DNA of 64,000 nucleotides, from positions 5,921,501 through 5,985,500 of the forward strand of contig NZ_FNTA01000004.1 of assembly GCF_900105055.1 (NCBI RefSeq), written 5' to 3'. Under the pieces are notes generated by a model. It was given only the letters and a program-made list of their open reading frames with translations. It ran no database searches and had not been told where the DNA came from. Shown here piece by piece: positions 43,961-52,990 of this stretch (positions are counted from its first letter, which is position 1; the number at the start of each line of letters is the position of its first letter). Origin of the DNA: Amycolatopsis lurida. Lineage in GTDB: Bacteria; Actinomycetota; Actinomycetes; Mycobacteriales; Pseudonocardiaceae. The translations under genes and the position numbers were made by a program.

Positions 43961-44917
43961 TCAGGCGTCCCGCAGTATCGCCAAGATCTCCGTCTGCTCG
44001 AAATGCTCGGCCCACCCCAAGGCCGACGACGAGTACAGCGAATCCTTGAGCGACGGATCCGCCCCCACCTCCAGCAAGACCCGCACCGCGTCGACATGCC
44101 CGCCCTGCACGGCAAGGTGCAACGCCGTGACGCCTTCTCCGTGGGAAAGCCCGCCGAAGGTGCCCTGGCGGTTCACCGATGCGCCGAGTTCCGCCAAGGT
44201 CCCGATCACCGATGCCTTGCCCTGAGCGGCGGCCCAGGTCAACGCCGTGCCCCGGTAGACGTCGGCGTCCACGTCGGCGCCCCGTGCGACGAGAGTCCGC
44301 AGCGTGTCGGACCGGTCGTTCCGAGCGGCCCACGAAAGCGCCTCGTCGACGATCTCGGCCGGATCGTCGCTCGGCAGCCAGTCCGGGAAACCGCTGTGCG
44401 GCCGGTGGAACTCGCGATGCGCGCCCGCCGCGGGGGAGAGCGTGCCGTCCGGCGCGAGCAACTCGTCGAGCAGGTCCGCCCGGCCGAGCCCGGCGGCGAC
44501 GCGCAGATTGCCGGGGGAGACGCTGCGCGAAGCCAGCAGTTCCGCCGTCTCACGATGGCCCCAGAACAGCGCGACCACCAGCGGTGTCCCGCCGTCGCCC
44601 CGTGCCGCGACGTCGACCGGTGCGCCCGCGTCGAGCAGCATCGTGACCAGCAGCGGCAGCCCGGCGTACCCGGCTTGGTGCAACGCCGTCCAGCCGTGCA
44701 CGTTGGCCGAAGCCGGATCGGCGCCATGGTCGAGCAGGATCCGGCACAGCCGCTCGTCGCAGGTCGCGGCGGCCATGCCGAGCAGGTCGTTCCCGTTCTT
44801 CCCGTGGGCGTGGACGAGGGTGGGCAGGTCGCCGATCAGGCGCGCGAGCCCGGCGAGGTCTCGCGCGTCGATCAGTTCCCGCGCCTTCTCGAAGGCGAGT
44901 TCAGCCGGTGACGTCAC
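43961..44917 (-). CDS. Ankyrin repeat protein
   Basis: A 318-residue protein with several ankyrin repeats (NVHGWTALHQAGYAGLPLLV; RGTALTWAAAQGKASVIGTL; GVTALHLAVQGGHVDAVRVL) broken by a non-repeat insert near residues 160-190. It has no signal peptide and is probably a cytoplasmic protein-binding scaffold. The GTG start overlaps the end of the preceding oxidoreductase gene by 17 bases, so it is third in that operon. Confidence 0.85.
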   Translation of the reverse strand: MTSPAELAFEKARELIDARDLAGLARLIGDLPTLVHAHGKNGNDLLGMAAATCDERLCRILLDHGADPASANVHGWTALHQAGYAGLPLLVTMLLDAGAPVDVAARGDGGTPLVVALFWGHRETAELLASRSVSPGNLRVAAGLGRADLLDELLAPDGTLSPAAGAHREFHRPHSGFPDWLPSDDPAEIVDEALSWAARNDRSDTLRTLVARGADVDADVYRGTALTWAAAQGKASVIGTLAELGASVNRQGTFGGLSHGEGVTALHLAVQGGHVDAVRVLLEVGADPSLKDSLYSSSALGWAEHFEQTEILAILRDA

Positions 44918-45737
44918 GCTCCCGCACGCTACCCCCGACCCCCGACAGAACCCGCCATTCGGCCAGCGGGATCCGGTCGTCCCCGGTCAGGACCTGCAGG
45001 CAGACGTGATCCGCGCCCGCGTCCAGGTGCGCCTGGACGCGCGCGGAGATCGCGTCCTCGCCGACGGCGACCAGCGCGTCCACGAGACGGTCGGAGTCGT
45101 AGTCCTCCTCGGTGAACCCGAACCGCCGCAGATTCGCCCGATGGTGGGCGGCAAGGTCCAGGTACGTCGACACGTGCCGCCGCGCGATCTCCCGGTCCGT
45201 TCCGAGGACGACGGCCTGCTCGACGGCGAGGAAGGCCGAAGGTCCCATGGCCTCCCGCGCCAACGCCGTGTGCTCGGCGGGGACGAAATACGTATGCGCC
45301 CCGTCTGTGCGTTCCGCGGCCAAAGCGAGCATCTTCGGCCCCAACGCGGCCAGTACGCGCCGCCGCGCGGCGTCCGGTGTGGACAGATCGGTCTTGTCCA
45401 TCTCGTCGAGATAGCCGCGCATCGCGTCCAGTGGTTTCGCGCCCGGCAGATGACCGCCCAGCCCGAGGACGAACCTGCCCGGATAGGCCTCCGCGAGGGT
45501 CCGTTCGGCGGCGGCCGCGGCGACGGGCTCCCGGTGGGAGAACCGCGCGATACCGGTGGCGACGGTCAGCCGGGAGGTCGCCGCCAGCAGCAGCCCTGCC
45601 TGCGTGAACGCCTCCCGTCCCAGGTACTCCCCGAACCACAGCGTGTCGAAGCCGAGTTCCTCGACCTCCGCGGCTGCCTCGCGGACTTCGCCGATTTCTT
45701 TGCCGTCGAAGGAAAACGTCCAGATTCCGACGCTCAT
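44901..45737 (-). CDS. LLM class F420-dependent oxidoreductase
   Basis: A 278-residue luciferase-like TIM-barrel protein (GFDTLWFGEYLGREAFTQAG, LTVATGIARFSHREP, FVLGLGGHLPG). Members of this class in actinomycetes use coenzyme F420. The start overlaps the stop of the paralogous upstream gene (ATGA 45734-45737). The substrate is unknown. Confidence 0.87.
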   Translation of the reverse strand: MSVGIWTFSFDGKEIGEVREAAAEVEELGFDTLWFGEYLGREAFTQAGLLLAATSRLTVATGIARFSHREPVAAAAAERTLAEAYPGRFVLGLGGHLPGAKPLDAMRGYLDEMDKTDLSTPDAARRRVLAALGPKMLALAAERTDGAHTYFVPAEHTALAREAMGPSAFLAVEQAVVLGTDREIARRHVSTYLDLAAHHRANLRRFGFTEEDYDSDRLVDALVAVGEDAISARVQAHLDAGADHVCLQVLTGDDRIPLAEWRVLSGVGGSVRERDVTG

Positions 45738-46642
45738 CGGGTCACCTCCGCCAGTGCCGGGGCGAGCCGTTCCAGCTGTTCCAAAATGGACCGAAGATCG
45801 TCCCCGACGGGGTTGACGAGCACGGTGTCCGCGCCGGCGTCGACGAGTTCCTTGAGCCGCCCGGCGATCCGCTCCTCGTCGCCCCACGCGGTCAGGCCGT
45901 CCACGAGCCGGTCGCTGACCTCGGTGATGTCGGCGTCGGTGTAGCCGAGCCGCTTCCAGCCCTTGAAGTAGTGCGGGATGCCGTACTGCTTCATCAGCCC
46001 GATATCCCGTGCCACGCTCTTCCGCGCCTGCTCGCGGTCGCCGAGCAGGACCGAATGGGTGGGGATGAGCAGTTTGTCCTCGCCGAGGATTTCGCGGGAG
46101 TACGGCGTGTGCTCGAAGGGCTGGGCGTACGGGTGCGCGCCGTCCGTCAGCTCCCGCGCGAGTTCGAGCATCTTCGGCCCGACGGCGGCGAGGACGAGCG
46201 GGAACGGCACCGGCGACGGGAATTCCTCGGCCGCCGCGGACATGGCCGTGAGGTAGTCGCGGGTCTGTTCGAGCGGCCGGTAGTCCGAGCCCGCCTTCGC
46301 CGCTTGATGCGAGTGCCCGATCCCGACGCCGAGCACGAAGCGGCCAGGGAAGGCCTGCGCGAGCGTTCGTCCGCCACTGTGGGCGGTGTACGCGGGCCGT
46401 GACCAGATGTTCGCGATCCCGGTGCCGACGACCACCCGTTCGGTGGCGGCCAGCGTGAGGGCGCTGTACGCGAACAGTTCCCGGTTCCCCGGCCCTTCGC
46501 CGCCCCACACGGTGCGGTAACCCAGTTCTTCGAGCCGCTGTATCGCCCGCCGCTCCTCGTCCGGGGTCGGTGTGAACATGCCGACCGGCAGCCAGACACC
46601 CACCGGGCCCAGCCGCTCCCGGGTTTCTTCGATCAACGTCAT
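45734..46642 (-). CDS. LLM class F420-dependent oxidoreductase
   Basis: A 302-residue paralogue of the next gene (YRTVWGGEGPGNRELFAYSA, VVVGTGIANIWSRPAY, FVLGVGIGHSHQ). ATG 46642 follows GGGGAG with seven-base spacing. It is first in the operon and divergent from a TetR gene, with two palindromic operators between, so it is the probable target of that repressor. Confidence 0.88.
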   Translation of the reverse strand: MTLIEETRERLGPVGVWLPVGMFTPTPDEERRAIQRLEELGYRTVWGGEGPGNRELFAYSALTLAATERVVVGTGIANIWSRPAYTAHSGGRTLAQAFPGRFVLGVGIGHSHQAAKAGSDYRPLEQTRDYLTAMSAAAEEFPSPVPFPLVLAAVGPKMLELARELTDGAHPYAQPFEHTPYSREILGEDKLLIPTHSVLLGDREQARKSVARDIGLMKQYGIPHYFKGWKRLGYTDADITEVSDRLVDGLTAWGDEERIAGRLKELVDAGADTVLVNPVGDDLRSILEQLERLAPALAEVTR

Positions 46643-46663
46643 TCTCGTCTCCCCAGCTAACAT

Positions 46664-46708
46664 GAGGCAGCCTCCGCTTACAGTGGCCGACTATACGGAG
46701 GCTGCCTC
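46664..46708. promoter_or_regulatory. TetR operator pair
   Basis: GAGGCAGCCTCCG (46664-46676) and its exact reverse complement (46696-46708) lie 19 bases apart. Each half is itself palindromic, GGAGGC-T-GCCTCC at the second site. They sit in the divergent region between the F420 oxidoreductase operon and the TetR gene, the normal place for an autoregulated TetR repressor. Confidence 0.75.
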
Positions 46709-46738
46709 CGATTTGTCGAGACTAGGCTCGGGAGCGCG

Positions 46739-47305
46739 ATGGACACCGAGAAGAAGCCGCTGCGGGCGGACGCCCGGCGCAACTACGAGCGCCTCCTCGA
46801 AGAAGCGAGGCACGCCTTCGCCGCGCACGGGGTCGAGGCGTCGCTGGAAGAGATCGCGCGCCGGGCCGGTGTCGGCATCGGGACGCTCTATCGGCATTTC
46901 CCGACGCGGGAGGCCCTCGTCGAGACGGTGCTTCGCGAAGGCTTCGACACGCAGGCCGCGGCGGCCCGCGAACTCCTGGACTCCCCGGAGCCGCTGAGCG
47001 CGCTGAAGGCCTGGCTCGCCGGGATGGGTGAACAGTCGGCGCGCTACCGCGGACTGCCCGAACTGATGGTCGACGTCCTCAACGACGAGACCTCGCCGCT
47101 CTACGCGTCCTGTCACGCCATGCGGGACCAGGTGTCCCACCTGGTGGAAAGGGCGAAGGCCGCGAAGGAGCTCCGCGCGGACGTCACAGTGCCCGAAATC
47201 CTGGTGATGCTGCACGCGCTTTCCTGGGCCAGTGAACACCTTTCGGGTGACAAGGGCCTCGAACGCCTCCTCGATCTCGTTTTCGCGGGATTACGGGCGA
47301 GTTAA
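46739..47305 (+). CDS. TetR family transcriptional regulator
   Basis: A 188-residue TetR protein. The N-terminal HTH is ASLEEIARRAGVGIGTLYRH followed by FPTREALVETV; the C-terminal ligand domain resembles the SbtR-like type. It probably represses the divergent F420-dependent oxidoreductase operon through the paired palindromes upstream. The inducer is unknown. Confidence 0.92.
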   Translation: MDTEKKPLRADARRNYERLLEEARHAFAAHGVEASLEEIARRAGVGIGTLYRHFPTREALVETVLREGFDTQAAAARELLDSPEPLSALKAWLAGMGEQSARYRGLPELMVDVLNDETSPLYASCHAMRDQVSHLVERAKAAKELRADVTVPEILVMLHALSWASEHLSGDKGLERLLDLVFAGLRAS

Positions 47306-47445
47306 CAATCCCCTGTCACCAGGGCTAAACTGCGGCGCAACCGGGCACAACGGCGTGACCGTCAACCGCTTCGAGGCACTTTTTCCCGCCGAGAAGCCAA
47401 TCAACCCCGAGTCGCAGGCACAGACCAGATAGTGGGAGCCGTATC

Positions 47446-49044
47446 GTGACCAAGCCGAACAAGCCCGTCGTCCTCATCGCCGAGAAGCTCGCCCCCTCCG
47501 TGTTGAGCGTCTTCTCCGACGAGGTCGAGGTCCAGCATGTGGACGGCACGGACCGCCCCGCGCTGCTCGAGGCCGTGAAGACGGCGGACGCGCTGCTCGT
47601 GCGGTCCGCGACGAAGGTCGACGCCGAGGTCCTCGGCGCCACCACCTCGCTCAAGGTCGTCGCCCGCGCCGGCGTCGGGCTGGACAACGTCGAGGTCCCC
47701 GCCGCCACCGAACGCGGTGTCCTGGTGGTCAACGCGCCGACGTCGAACATCGTCTCCGCCGCCGAACACGCCGTCGCCCTGCTGCTCGCCGTCGCCCGCC
47801 GGGTCCCGGCCGCCGACCAGAGCCTCCAGGGTGGTGCGTGGAAGCGCAGCGCCTACTCCGGCGTCGAGATCCAGGGCAAGACCATCGGTGTGGTCGGCCT
47901 CGGCAAGATCGGCCAGCTGTTCGCGCAGCGGCTCGCCGCGTTCGACACCAAGCTCATCGCGTACGACCCCTACGTCTCGGCCGCCCGCGCCGCGCAGCTC
48001 GGCATCGAGCTGGTCACGCTGGACGAACTGCTGGAGCGCGCCGACGCGATCTCCATCCACCTGCCGAAGACCCCGGAGACCAAGGGCCTGATCGGCGCCG
48101 AGGCGCTCAAGAAGACCAAGCAGGGCGTCATCATCGTCAACGCCGCGCGCGGTGGCCTGATCGACGAGCAGGCGCTGGCGGACGCGGTCAGCTCCGGCCA
48201 CGTCGGCGGCGCCGGAATCGACGTGTTCGTCACCGAGCCCACCACCGAGAGCCCGCTGTTCGGCCTGCCGAACGTCGTCGTCACCCCGCACCTCGGTGCC
48301 TCGACCGCCGAGGCGCAGGACCGCGCGGGTACCGACGTCGCGAAGTCCGTGCTGCTCGCGCTGCGCGGCGACTTCGTGCCGGACGCGGTGAACGTCGCGG
48401 GCGGCGGCACGGTCGGCGAGCACGTCCGGCCGTACCTCTCGCTCACCCAGAAGCTCGGCACCGTGCTGACCGCGCTGAACCCGAAGGCCCCGGCCTCGGT
48501 CACCGTCGTGGTCAAGGGCGAGCTGTCCACCGAGGACGTCAGCGTGCTCCCGCTCGCGGCCGAGCGCGGCGTGTTCTCCGGCGTCGTCGAGGACCAGGTC
48601 ACCTTCGTGAACGCGCCGCGCGTGGCCGAAGAGCTGGGTGTCCAGGTCGATCTGGTCACCGAGACCGAAAGCCCCAAGTTCCGCAGCATGGTCACCGTGC
48701 GCGCGGTCCACACCGACGGCACCACCCTTTCGGTCTCCGGTTCGGTCACCGGCAAGGACGAGGTCGAGAAGCTGGTCGAGGTCAACGGCCGTCACTTCGA
48801 CCTGCGTGCCGAAGGCAACGTGCTGCTGCTCGAGTACCCGGACCGCCCGGGCATCATGGGCCGCGTCGGCACGCTGCTCGGCGAGGCGGGGCTCAACATC
48901 GAGGCCGCGCAGATCAGCCAGACCACCGACGGCGCGGACGCGGTCATGCTGCTGCGCGTGGACCGTTCCGTCGACTCGCATCTGCTGGAGCCGATCGGCG
49001 CCACCGTCGGCGCGCACACGATTCGCGCCGTCAACTTCGGCTGA
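47446..49044 (+). CDS. serA: D-3-phosphoglycerate dehydrogenase
   Basis: A 532-residue PGDH of the long (type I) form. It has the NAD loop VVGLGKIGQLFAQRL, catalytic arginine in VNAARGGLIDEQAL and histidine in VVTPHLGAST, then an allosteric substrate-binding domain and a C-terminal ACT domain (YPDRPGIMGRVGTLLGEAGL) that binds serine. It opens serine synthesis. GTG 47446 follows GGGAG. It corresponds to serA1 (Rv2996c). Confidence 0.96.
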   Translation: MTKPNKPVVLIAEKLAPSVLSVFSDEVEVQHVDGTDRPALLEAVKTADALLVRSATKVDAEVLGATTSLKVVARAGVGLDNVEVPAATERGVLVVNAPTSNIVSAAEHAVALLLAVARRVPAADQSLQGGAWKRSAYSGVEIQGKTIGVVGLGKIGQLFAQRLAAFDTKLIAYDPYVSAARAAQLGIELVTLDELLERADAISIHLPKTPETKGLIGAEALKKTKQGVIIVNAARGGLIDEQALADAVSSGHVGGAGIDVFVTEPTTESPLFGLPNVVVTPHLGASTAEAQDRAGTDVAKSVLLALRGDFVPDAVNVAGGGTVGEHVRPYLSLTQKLGTVLTALNPKAPASVTVVVKGELSTEDVSVLPLAAERGVFSGVVEDQVTFVNAPRVAEELGVQVDLVTETESPKFRSMVTVRAVHTDGTTLSVSGSVTGKDEVEKLVEVNGRHFDLRAEGNVLLLEYPDRPGIMGRVGTLLGEAGLNIEAAQISQTTDGADAVMLLRVDRSVDSHLLEPIGATVGAHTIRAVNFG

Positions 49045-49052
49045 CCTGCGAA

Positions 49053-49107
49053 GCGCGTGAAGGCCCCCTTCCCTCGGCTCAGCCGAGGGAAGGGGGCCTT
49101 CACGCGC
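49053..49107. terminator. Perfect 55-bp palindrome after serA
   Basis: Arms of 27 bases (49053-49079 and 49081-49107) surround one central base. The inner 49 bases are identical to the palindrome at 32913-32961. It starts eight bases after the serA stop. Confidence 0.8.
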
Positions 49108-49111
49108 CTTT

Positions 49112-49133
49112 CGCAATTAGTCGACTAAATGCG
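49112..49133. repeat. Minimal TAGTC palindrome element
   Basis: The left end CGCAATTAGTC and right end GACTAAATGCG are directly joined, giving a nearly perfect 22-bp palindrome. It is the shortest member of the hairpin family and lies four bases after the serA terminator. Confidence 0.7.
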
Positions 49134-49349
49134 AACGTGGTGTGTGCAGGGTTCGCGGGATCGCAGAGCAAGATTCAATAACGGTGAAAAATGCCTACTG
49201 AAGTCGGGCTGGTCCCCGGATAGGTTCTTCCGGCGAGGCCGAACCATCGCGTCGTCAAGGGCACGGCGCGGCGCCGGGGCTCACCGTCGGGGGTGTGTTC
49301 GAGCGGCAGGCAGGTTCCGAGTCCAGGCCTCGAGTGAGGGCACGTACTC
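49134..49349. other. Intergenic region upstream of the subtilase, no gene seen
   Basis: No credible reading frame or RNA gene is visible in this stretch between the serA terminator elements and the protease gene. It should hold the protease promoter, but I could not pick a convincing hexamer pair. Confidence 0.5.
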
Positions 49350-52300
49350 ATGAACAGATCCCGCGTACCCCGATGGGCGATCCGCTCGTCGGCCGCGGTC
49401 TTCGCCGCGTTGCTCGTGACGTCCGTGACCGGGGCGTCCGCTGCCGCGCAGGATGTCCCTCTCGCGGACGGCGTCACGCCGGCGAAGATCGACCGTAACG
49501 GATTCCAGGGGAAGGTCGAGCCGAAGCTCAAGGCCGCCCAAGGCAAGATCACCGCCTTCGTCGAGCTGGCCAAGCAGCCCGCCGTCGACGCCTTCAACGC
49601 CGAGCAGAACAAGGGCGCCGGCAAGGAGAAGGCCAAGAAGGCCGCGAAAGACGCCAAGGCCGACGCCGCCGCGACGGTGAACTCCGTCGTCGGGCAGCTC
49701 AAGGCCGCCGACGCCGGCACCCAGCTGGTCACGCAGACCGCCAACGCGGTCGCCGGCGCGGTCGTCACGGCCGACGCGGCGAAGATCCGCGAGCTGGCGA
49801 AGCGGCCGGACGTCGTTTCGGTCAAGAAGGTCGTGCCGAAGACCCGCACCAACTCCAGCGCGGTCCAGCTGACCAACACGCTCGCCTCCTGGCAGCAGAC
49901 CGGCCGCTACGGCGACGGCATCCGCGTCGGCGTGATCGACGACGGCATCGACTACACCCACGCCACCTTCGGCGGTCCGGGCACGGCCGAGGCGTACAAG
50001 GCGATCAACCGCGACCAGGCCACCCCCGCCTTCCCGACCGACAAGGTCGTCGGCGGTATCGACCTGGTCGGCGACGCCTACGACTCGGGCAGCGACGACC
50101 CGGCCCTCAACACCCCGAAGCCGGACCCCAACCCGATCTCCTGCGGCCACCACGGCACGCACGTCGCGGGCACGGTCGCCGGATTCGGTGTGGACGAAGC
50201 GGGCAAAACCTTCACCGGTGACTACAAGAAGCTGAACAAGAAGAAGATCGAAGCGATGCAGATCGGCCCGGGCACCGCGCCCAAGGCCCTGCTGTACGCG
50301 ATCAAGGTCTTCGGCTGCGACGGCTCGACCAACGTCACCTCGCAGGCGCTCGACTGGTCGCTCGACCCGGACGGCGACGGCGACTTCACCGACCACCTCG
50401 ACGTGGTCAACCTTTCGCTGGGCGGCGACTTCGCCACGCCGGACGACCCGGACTCGCTGTTCGTGCGCAAGATCGCCGCGAACAACGTCGTCCCGGTGTT
50501 CTCCGCGGGCAACGGCGGCGACCTCAACGACGTCGGCGGCGCGCCGGGCAACACGCCCGAGGCGCTGACCGTCGCCAGCAGCCGTGACGCGTCCGTCCTG
50601 CGCGACGCCGTCGAAGCGGTCGCTCCCGACGGCGTGAAGGGCGCGAAGACCGGCCAGTTCAGCCAGAACTACGCGACCTACGACACGCTCGACGTCACCG
50701 CGCCGGTGGTCACGCTGTCGGCCGACAACGCCGCCGGCTGCAAGCCGTACTCCGAAGCCGACAAGGCCAAGGCCGCGGGCAAGATCGTGTTCCTCGAATG
50801 GGACGACAACGACGCGACCCGCGCCTGCGGTTCGGGCGCCCGTTCGAACAACGCGCAGGCGGCCGGTGCCAAGGGCGCGCTGTTCTCGTCCACGCTGGAG
50901 CACTTCTCGGCCGGGATCGCGGGCAACGCGGCCTTGCCGACGTTCCAGCTGACCGGCAGCGCGACCGCCTCGATCCGTCCCGCGGTGACCGCGGGAACGC
51001 TGCAGGTCCGCATGACCGGCAAGGGCCGCGTGTCCGTGCCGACCACCGATCAGTCCATTGTGGACACCCCGAGCTCGTTCACCTCGCGTGGCGGGCGCGG
51101 CCCGGCCGTCAAGCCGGACGTCGCGGCGCCCGGTGACTCGATCGCGTCCGCGCTGAGCGGGAGCGGCGCCGGTCGCCTGGTCATCTCCGGGACGTCGATG
51201 GCGGCTCCGCACACCTCGGGTATCACCGCCCTGATCCGTCAGGCGCACCCCGACTGGTCGGTCGAAGAGGTCAAGGCCTCGGTCATCAACACCGCCGGCC
51301 ACGACATCCGTGACGCGTCGGGCCGCACCTACGGGCCGCAGCGCGTCGGCAGCGGCCGGATCGACGCGAAGGCCGCGCTGGACAACCAGGTCCTGGCCTA
51401 CGTCGTCGACAACCCCGGCTTCGTTTCGGTCAACTTCGGTGTCGTCGAAGCGGGCGGCCCGGTCACCCTGACCAAGACGGTCAAGGTGGTCAACAAGGGC
51501 ATCAAGCCGGTCGAGTACTCGGTGGGCTACGAAGCCGTGAACGCGCTTCCCGGTGTCGAGTACACAGTGGACAAGCCGACGGTGAAGCTGAGCCCGCGCG
51601 GTGTCGCGCTGGTGAAGGTGACCCTGAAGATCGCCGACCCCAAGGCGCTCCGCAAGGTCATGGACCCGACCATGGCGGCGACGCAGGTCGGTCTCGCCAG
51701 GCAGTTCGTGGCGGACGCCTCCGGCCGGATCGCGTTCACCCCGAAGAGCGGCACGACCGTTCCGCTGCGGCTTTCGGTGTACTCCGCGCCGAAGCCCGTC
51801 TCGTCCATCAACACCCCGGGCAACGTCAACTTCGGCGCCGGCCAGAACCAGGCCGTGCTGAACCTGACCGGCAAGGGCGTGGACCAGGGCACCGGTTCGC
51901 AGCGGTACCGCTCGCTGATCAGCGTGCTCGAACTGCAGGCGGAATCCCCGCAGCTGCCCGAGTGCGACGGCGACGTCACCACCGACTGCACCCTGAACCA
52001 GACCGCCAAGGGCGCCGACCTGCGCTACATCGGCGCCGCGTCGACGGCTCCGCTGGCCAAGGCGCAGGGTGAGCCGGAGAACGCGTTGCTGGCCTTCGGT
52101 CTCACCACCTGGAGCGACCTGGCCAACCTGGGCAGCAACACCTCGCCGTTCGTGGACATCGACACCACGGGCGACGGGAAGCCGGACTTCGAGACCTATG
52201 TGACCAAGGTGACGTCGACCGACGTCCTCGTGGCGGTCACCGTGGCGCTGAAGCCGGGCTTCCCGCAGGTGGACATCCAGCCGATCAACGGTCAGCTCGG

Positions 52301-52754
52301 CGACGTCGACACGAACGTGTACGACACCAACGCCGTCGTGCTGCCGGTGAGCATCGCCGCGCTGGGCATCGACCCGAACGCCGCGTCGCACAAGATCAGC
52401 TACACCGTCGGAACCTCCGGGTTCTACGCGGCGCCGGGTGCGGACTCGTCGACGATCGACTACGTCGGCACGCCGCTTTCGTTCGACGCCTTGGCTCCCG
52501 CGTACACCGTCCAGGGCGGCGGCGACTCCGCGCTGGGCTACGTCGCGAAGCCGGGCACGGCGCTGGTGGTCAACCGCAACGCGGCCGCGCAGGACACCGT
52601 GCTGGGCCTGCTGGCGATCGAGCACCACAACGCCTCGGGCAACCGGGCGAACGTGGTGAAGATCCAGGCGAACGCCGGTGGGGGCGACACGGGTGTCGAC
52701 CGGCCGGGCAACGGCGGTCGGCACACCGGGCGTCAGCCGATCGGTGTGGGCTGA
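49350..52754 (+). CDS. Secreted S8 subtilisin-like serine protease
   Basis: A 1134-residue exported subtilase. A signal peptide (to about residue 33, ASAAAQD) and an inhibitor-like prodomain with a Lys/Ala-rich segment precede the catalytic domain. The triad is D197 (GVIDDGIDYTH), H268 (CGHHGTHVAGT) and S616 (SGTSMAAPH). A protease-associated domain is inserted between H and S (about residues 440-570), and the C-terminal half is a beta-rich fibronectin-like region ending in a Gly-rich tail. It resembles large streptomycete subtilases that act outside the cell. It stands alone between serA and leuB and is absent from the mycobacterial order. Confidence 0.93.
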   Translation: MNRSRVPRWAIRSSAAVFAALLVTSVTGASAAAQDVPLADGVTPAKIDRNGFQGKVEPKLKAAQGKITAFVELAKQPAVDAFNAEQNKGAGKEKAKKAAKDAKADAAATVNSVVGQLKAADAGTQLVTQTANAVAGAVVTADAAKIRELAKRPDVVSVKKVVPKTRTNSSAVQLTNTLASWQQTGRYGDGIRVGVIDDGIDYTHATFGGPGTAEAYKAINRDQATPAFPTDKVVGGIDLVGDAYDSGSDDPALNTPKPDPNPISCGHHGTHVAGTVAGFGVDEAGKTFTGDYKKLNKKKIEAMQIGPGTAPKALLYAIKVFGCDGSTNVTSQALDWSLDPDGDGDFTDHLDVVNLSLGGDFATPDDPDSLFVRKIAANNVVPVFSAGNGGDLNDVGGAPGNTPEALTVASSRDASVLRDAVEAVAPDGVKGAKTGQFSQNYATYDTLDVTAPVVTLSADNAAGCKPYSEADKAKAAGKIVFLEWDDNDATRACGSGARSNNAQAAGAKGALFSSTLEHFSAGIAGNAALPTFQLTGSATASIRPAVTAGTLQVRMTGKGRVSVPTTDQSIVDTPSSFTSRGGRGPAVKPDVAAPGDSIASALSGSGAGRLVISGTSMAAPHTSGITALIRQAHPDWSVEEVKASVINTAGHDIRDASGRTYGPQRVGSGRIDAKAALDNQVLAYVVDNPGFVSVNFGVVEAGGPVTLTKTVKVVNKGIKPVEYSVGYEAVNALPGVEYTVDKPTVKLSPRGVALVKVTLKIADPKALRKVMDPTMAATQVGLARQFVADASGRIAFTPKSGTTVPLRLSVYSAPKPVSSINTPGNVNFGAGQNQAVLNLTGKGVDQGTGSQRYRSLISVLELQAESPQLPECDGDVTTDCTLNQTAKGADLRYIGAASTAPLAKAQGEPENALLAFGLTTWSDLANLGSNTSPFVDIDTTGDGKPDFETYVTKVTSTDVLVAVTVALKPGFPQVDIQPINGQLGDVDTNVYDTNAVVLPVSIAALGIDPNAASHKISYTVGTSGFYAAPGADSSTIDYVGTPLSFDALAPAYTVQGGGDSALGYVAKPGTALVVNRNAAAQDTVLGLLAIEHHNASGNRANVVKIQANAGGGDTGVDRPGNGGRHTGRQPIGVG

Positions 52755-52789
52755 CGCGGTAGTGCGGTAGTCGGCGTTCGATGAGGTGA

Positions 52790-52830
52790 GGGACGCCCTG
52801 GCGGCATGCTTTCCGCCAGGGCGTCCCTTC
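52790..52830 (+). terminator. Terminator after the subtilase gene
   Basis: A perfect 15-bp stem (52790-52804 with 52813-52827) with an eight-base loop, followed by a T-rich stretch. It separates the protease gene from leuB. Confidence 0.85.
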
Positions 52831-52990
52831 TTGTTTTCACTCTTTCGGCTGTCTCGCTCTGTGGGAGATTCCGGCATAAGGGTGGTGCGGCTACGGCTAC
52901 CGGGCTACGGCCGGTAACCTTCCGCTGCTGGCGTTTTCTTGCGGATGGGCCATCCGGACTGCCGGTGGCCTGGTCTACGGAGGTGTGTGG

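Noticed and set aside
49281..52877. Very long open frame on the minus strand opposite the subtilase
   Set aside because: It is the mirror of a high-GC gene: Arg/Val/Asp/Gly-rich with no domain. The plus-strand frame has a signal peptide and complete catalytic triad.
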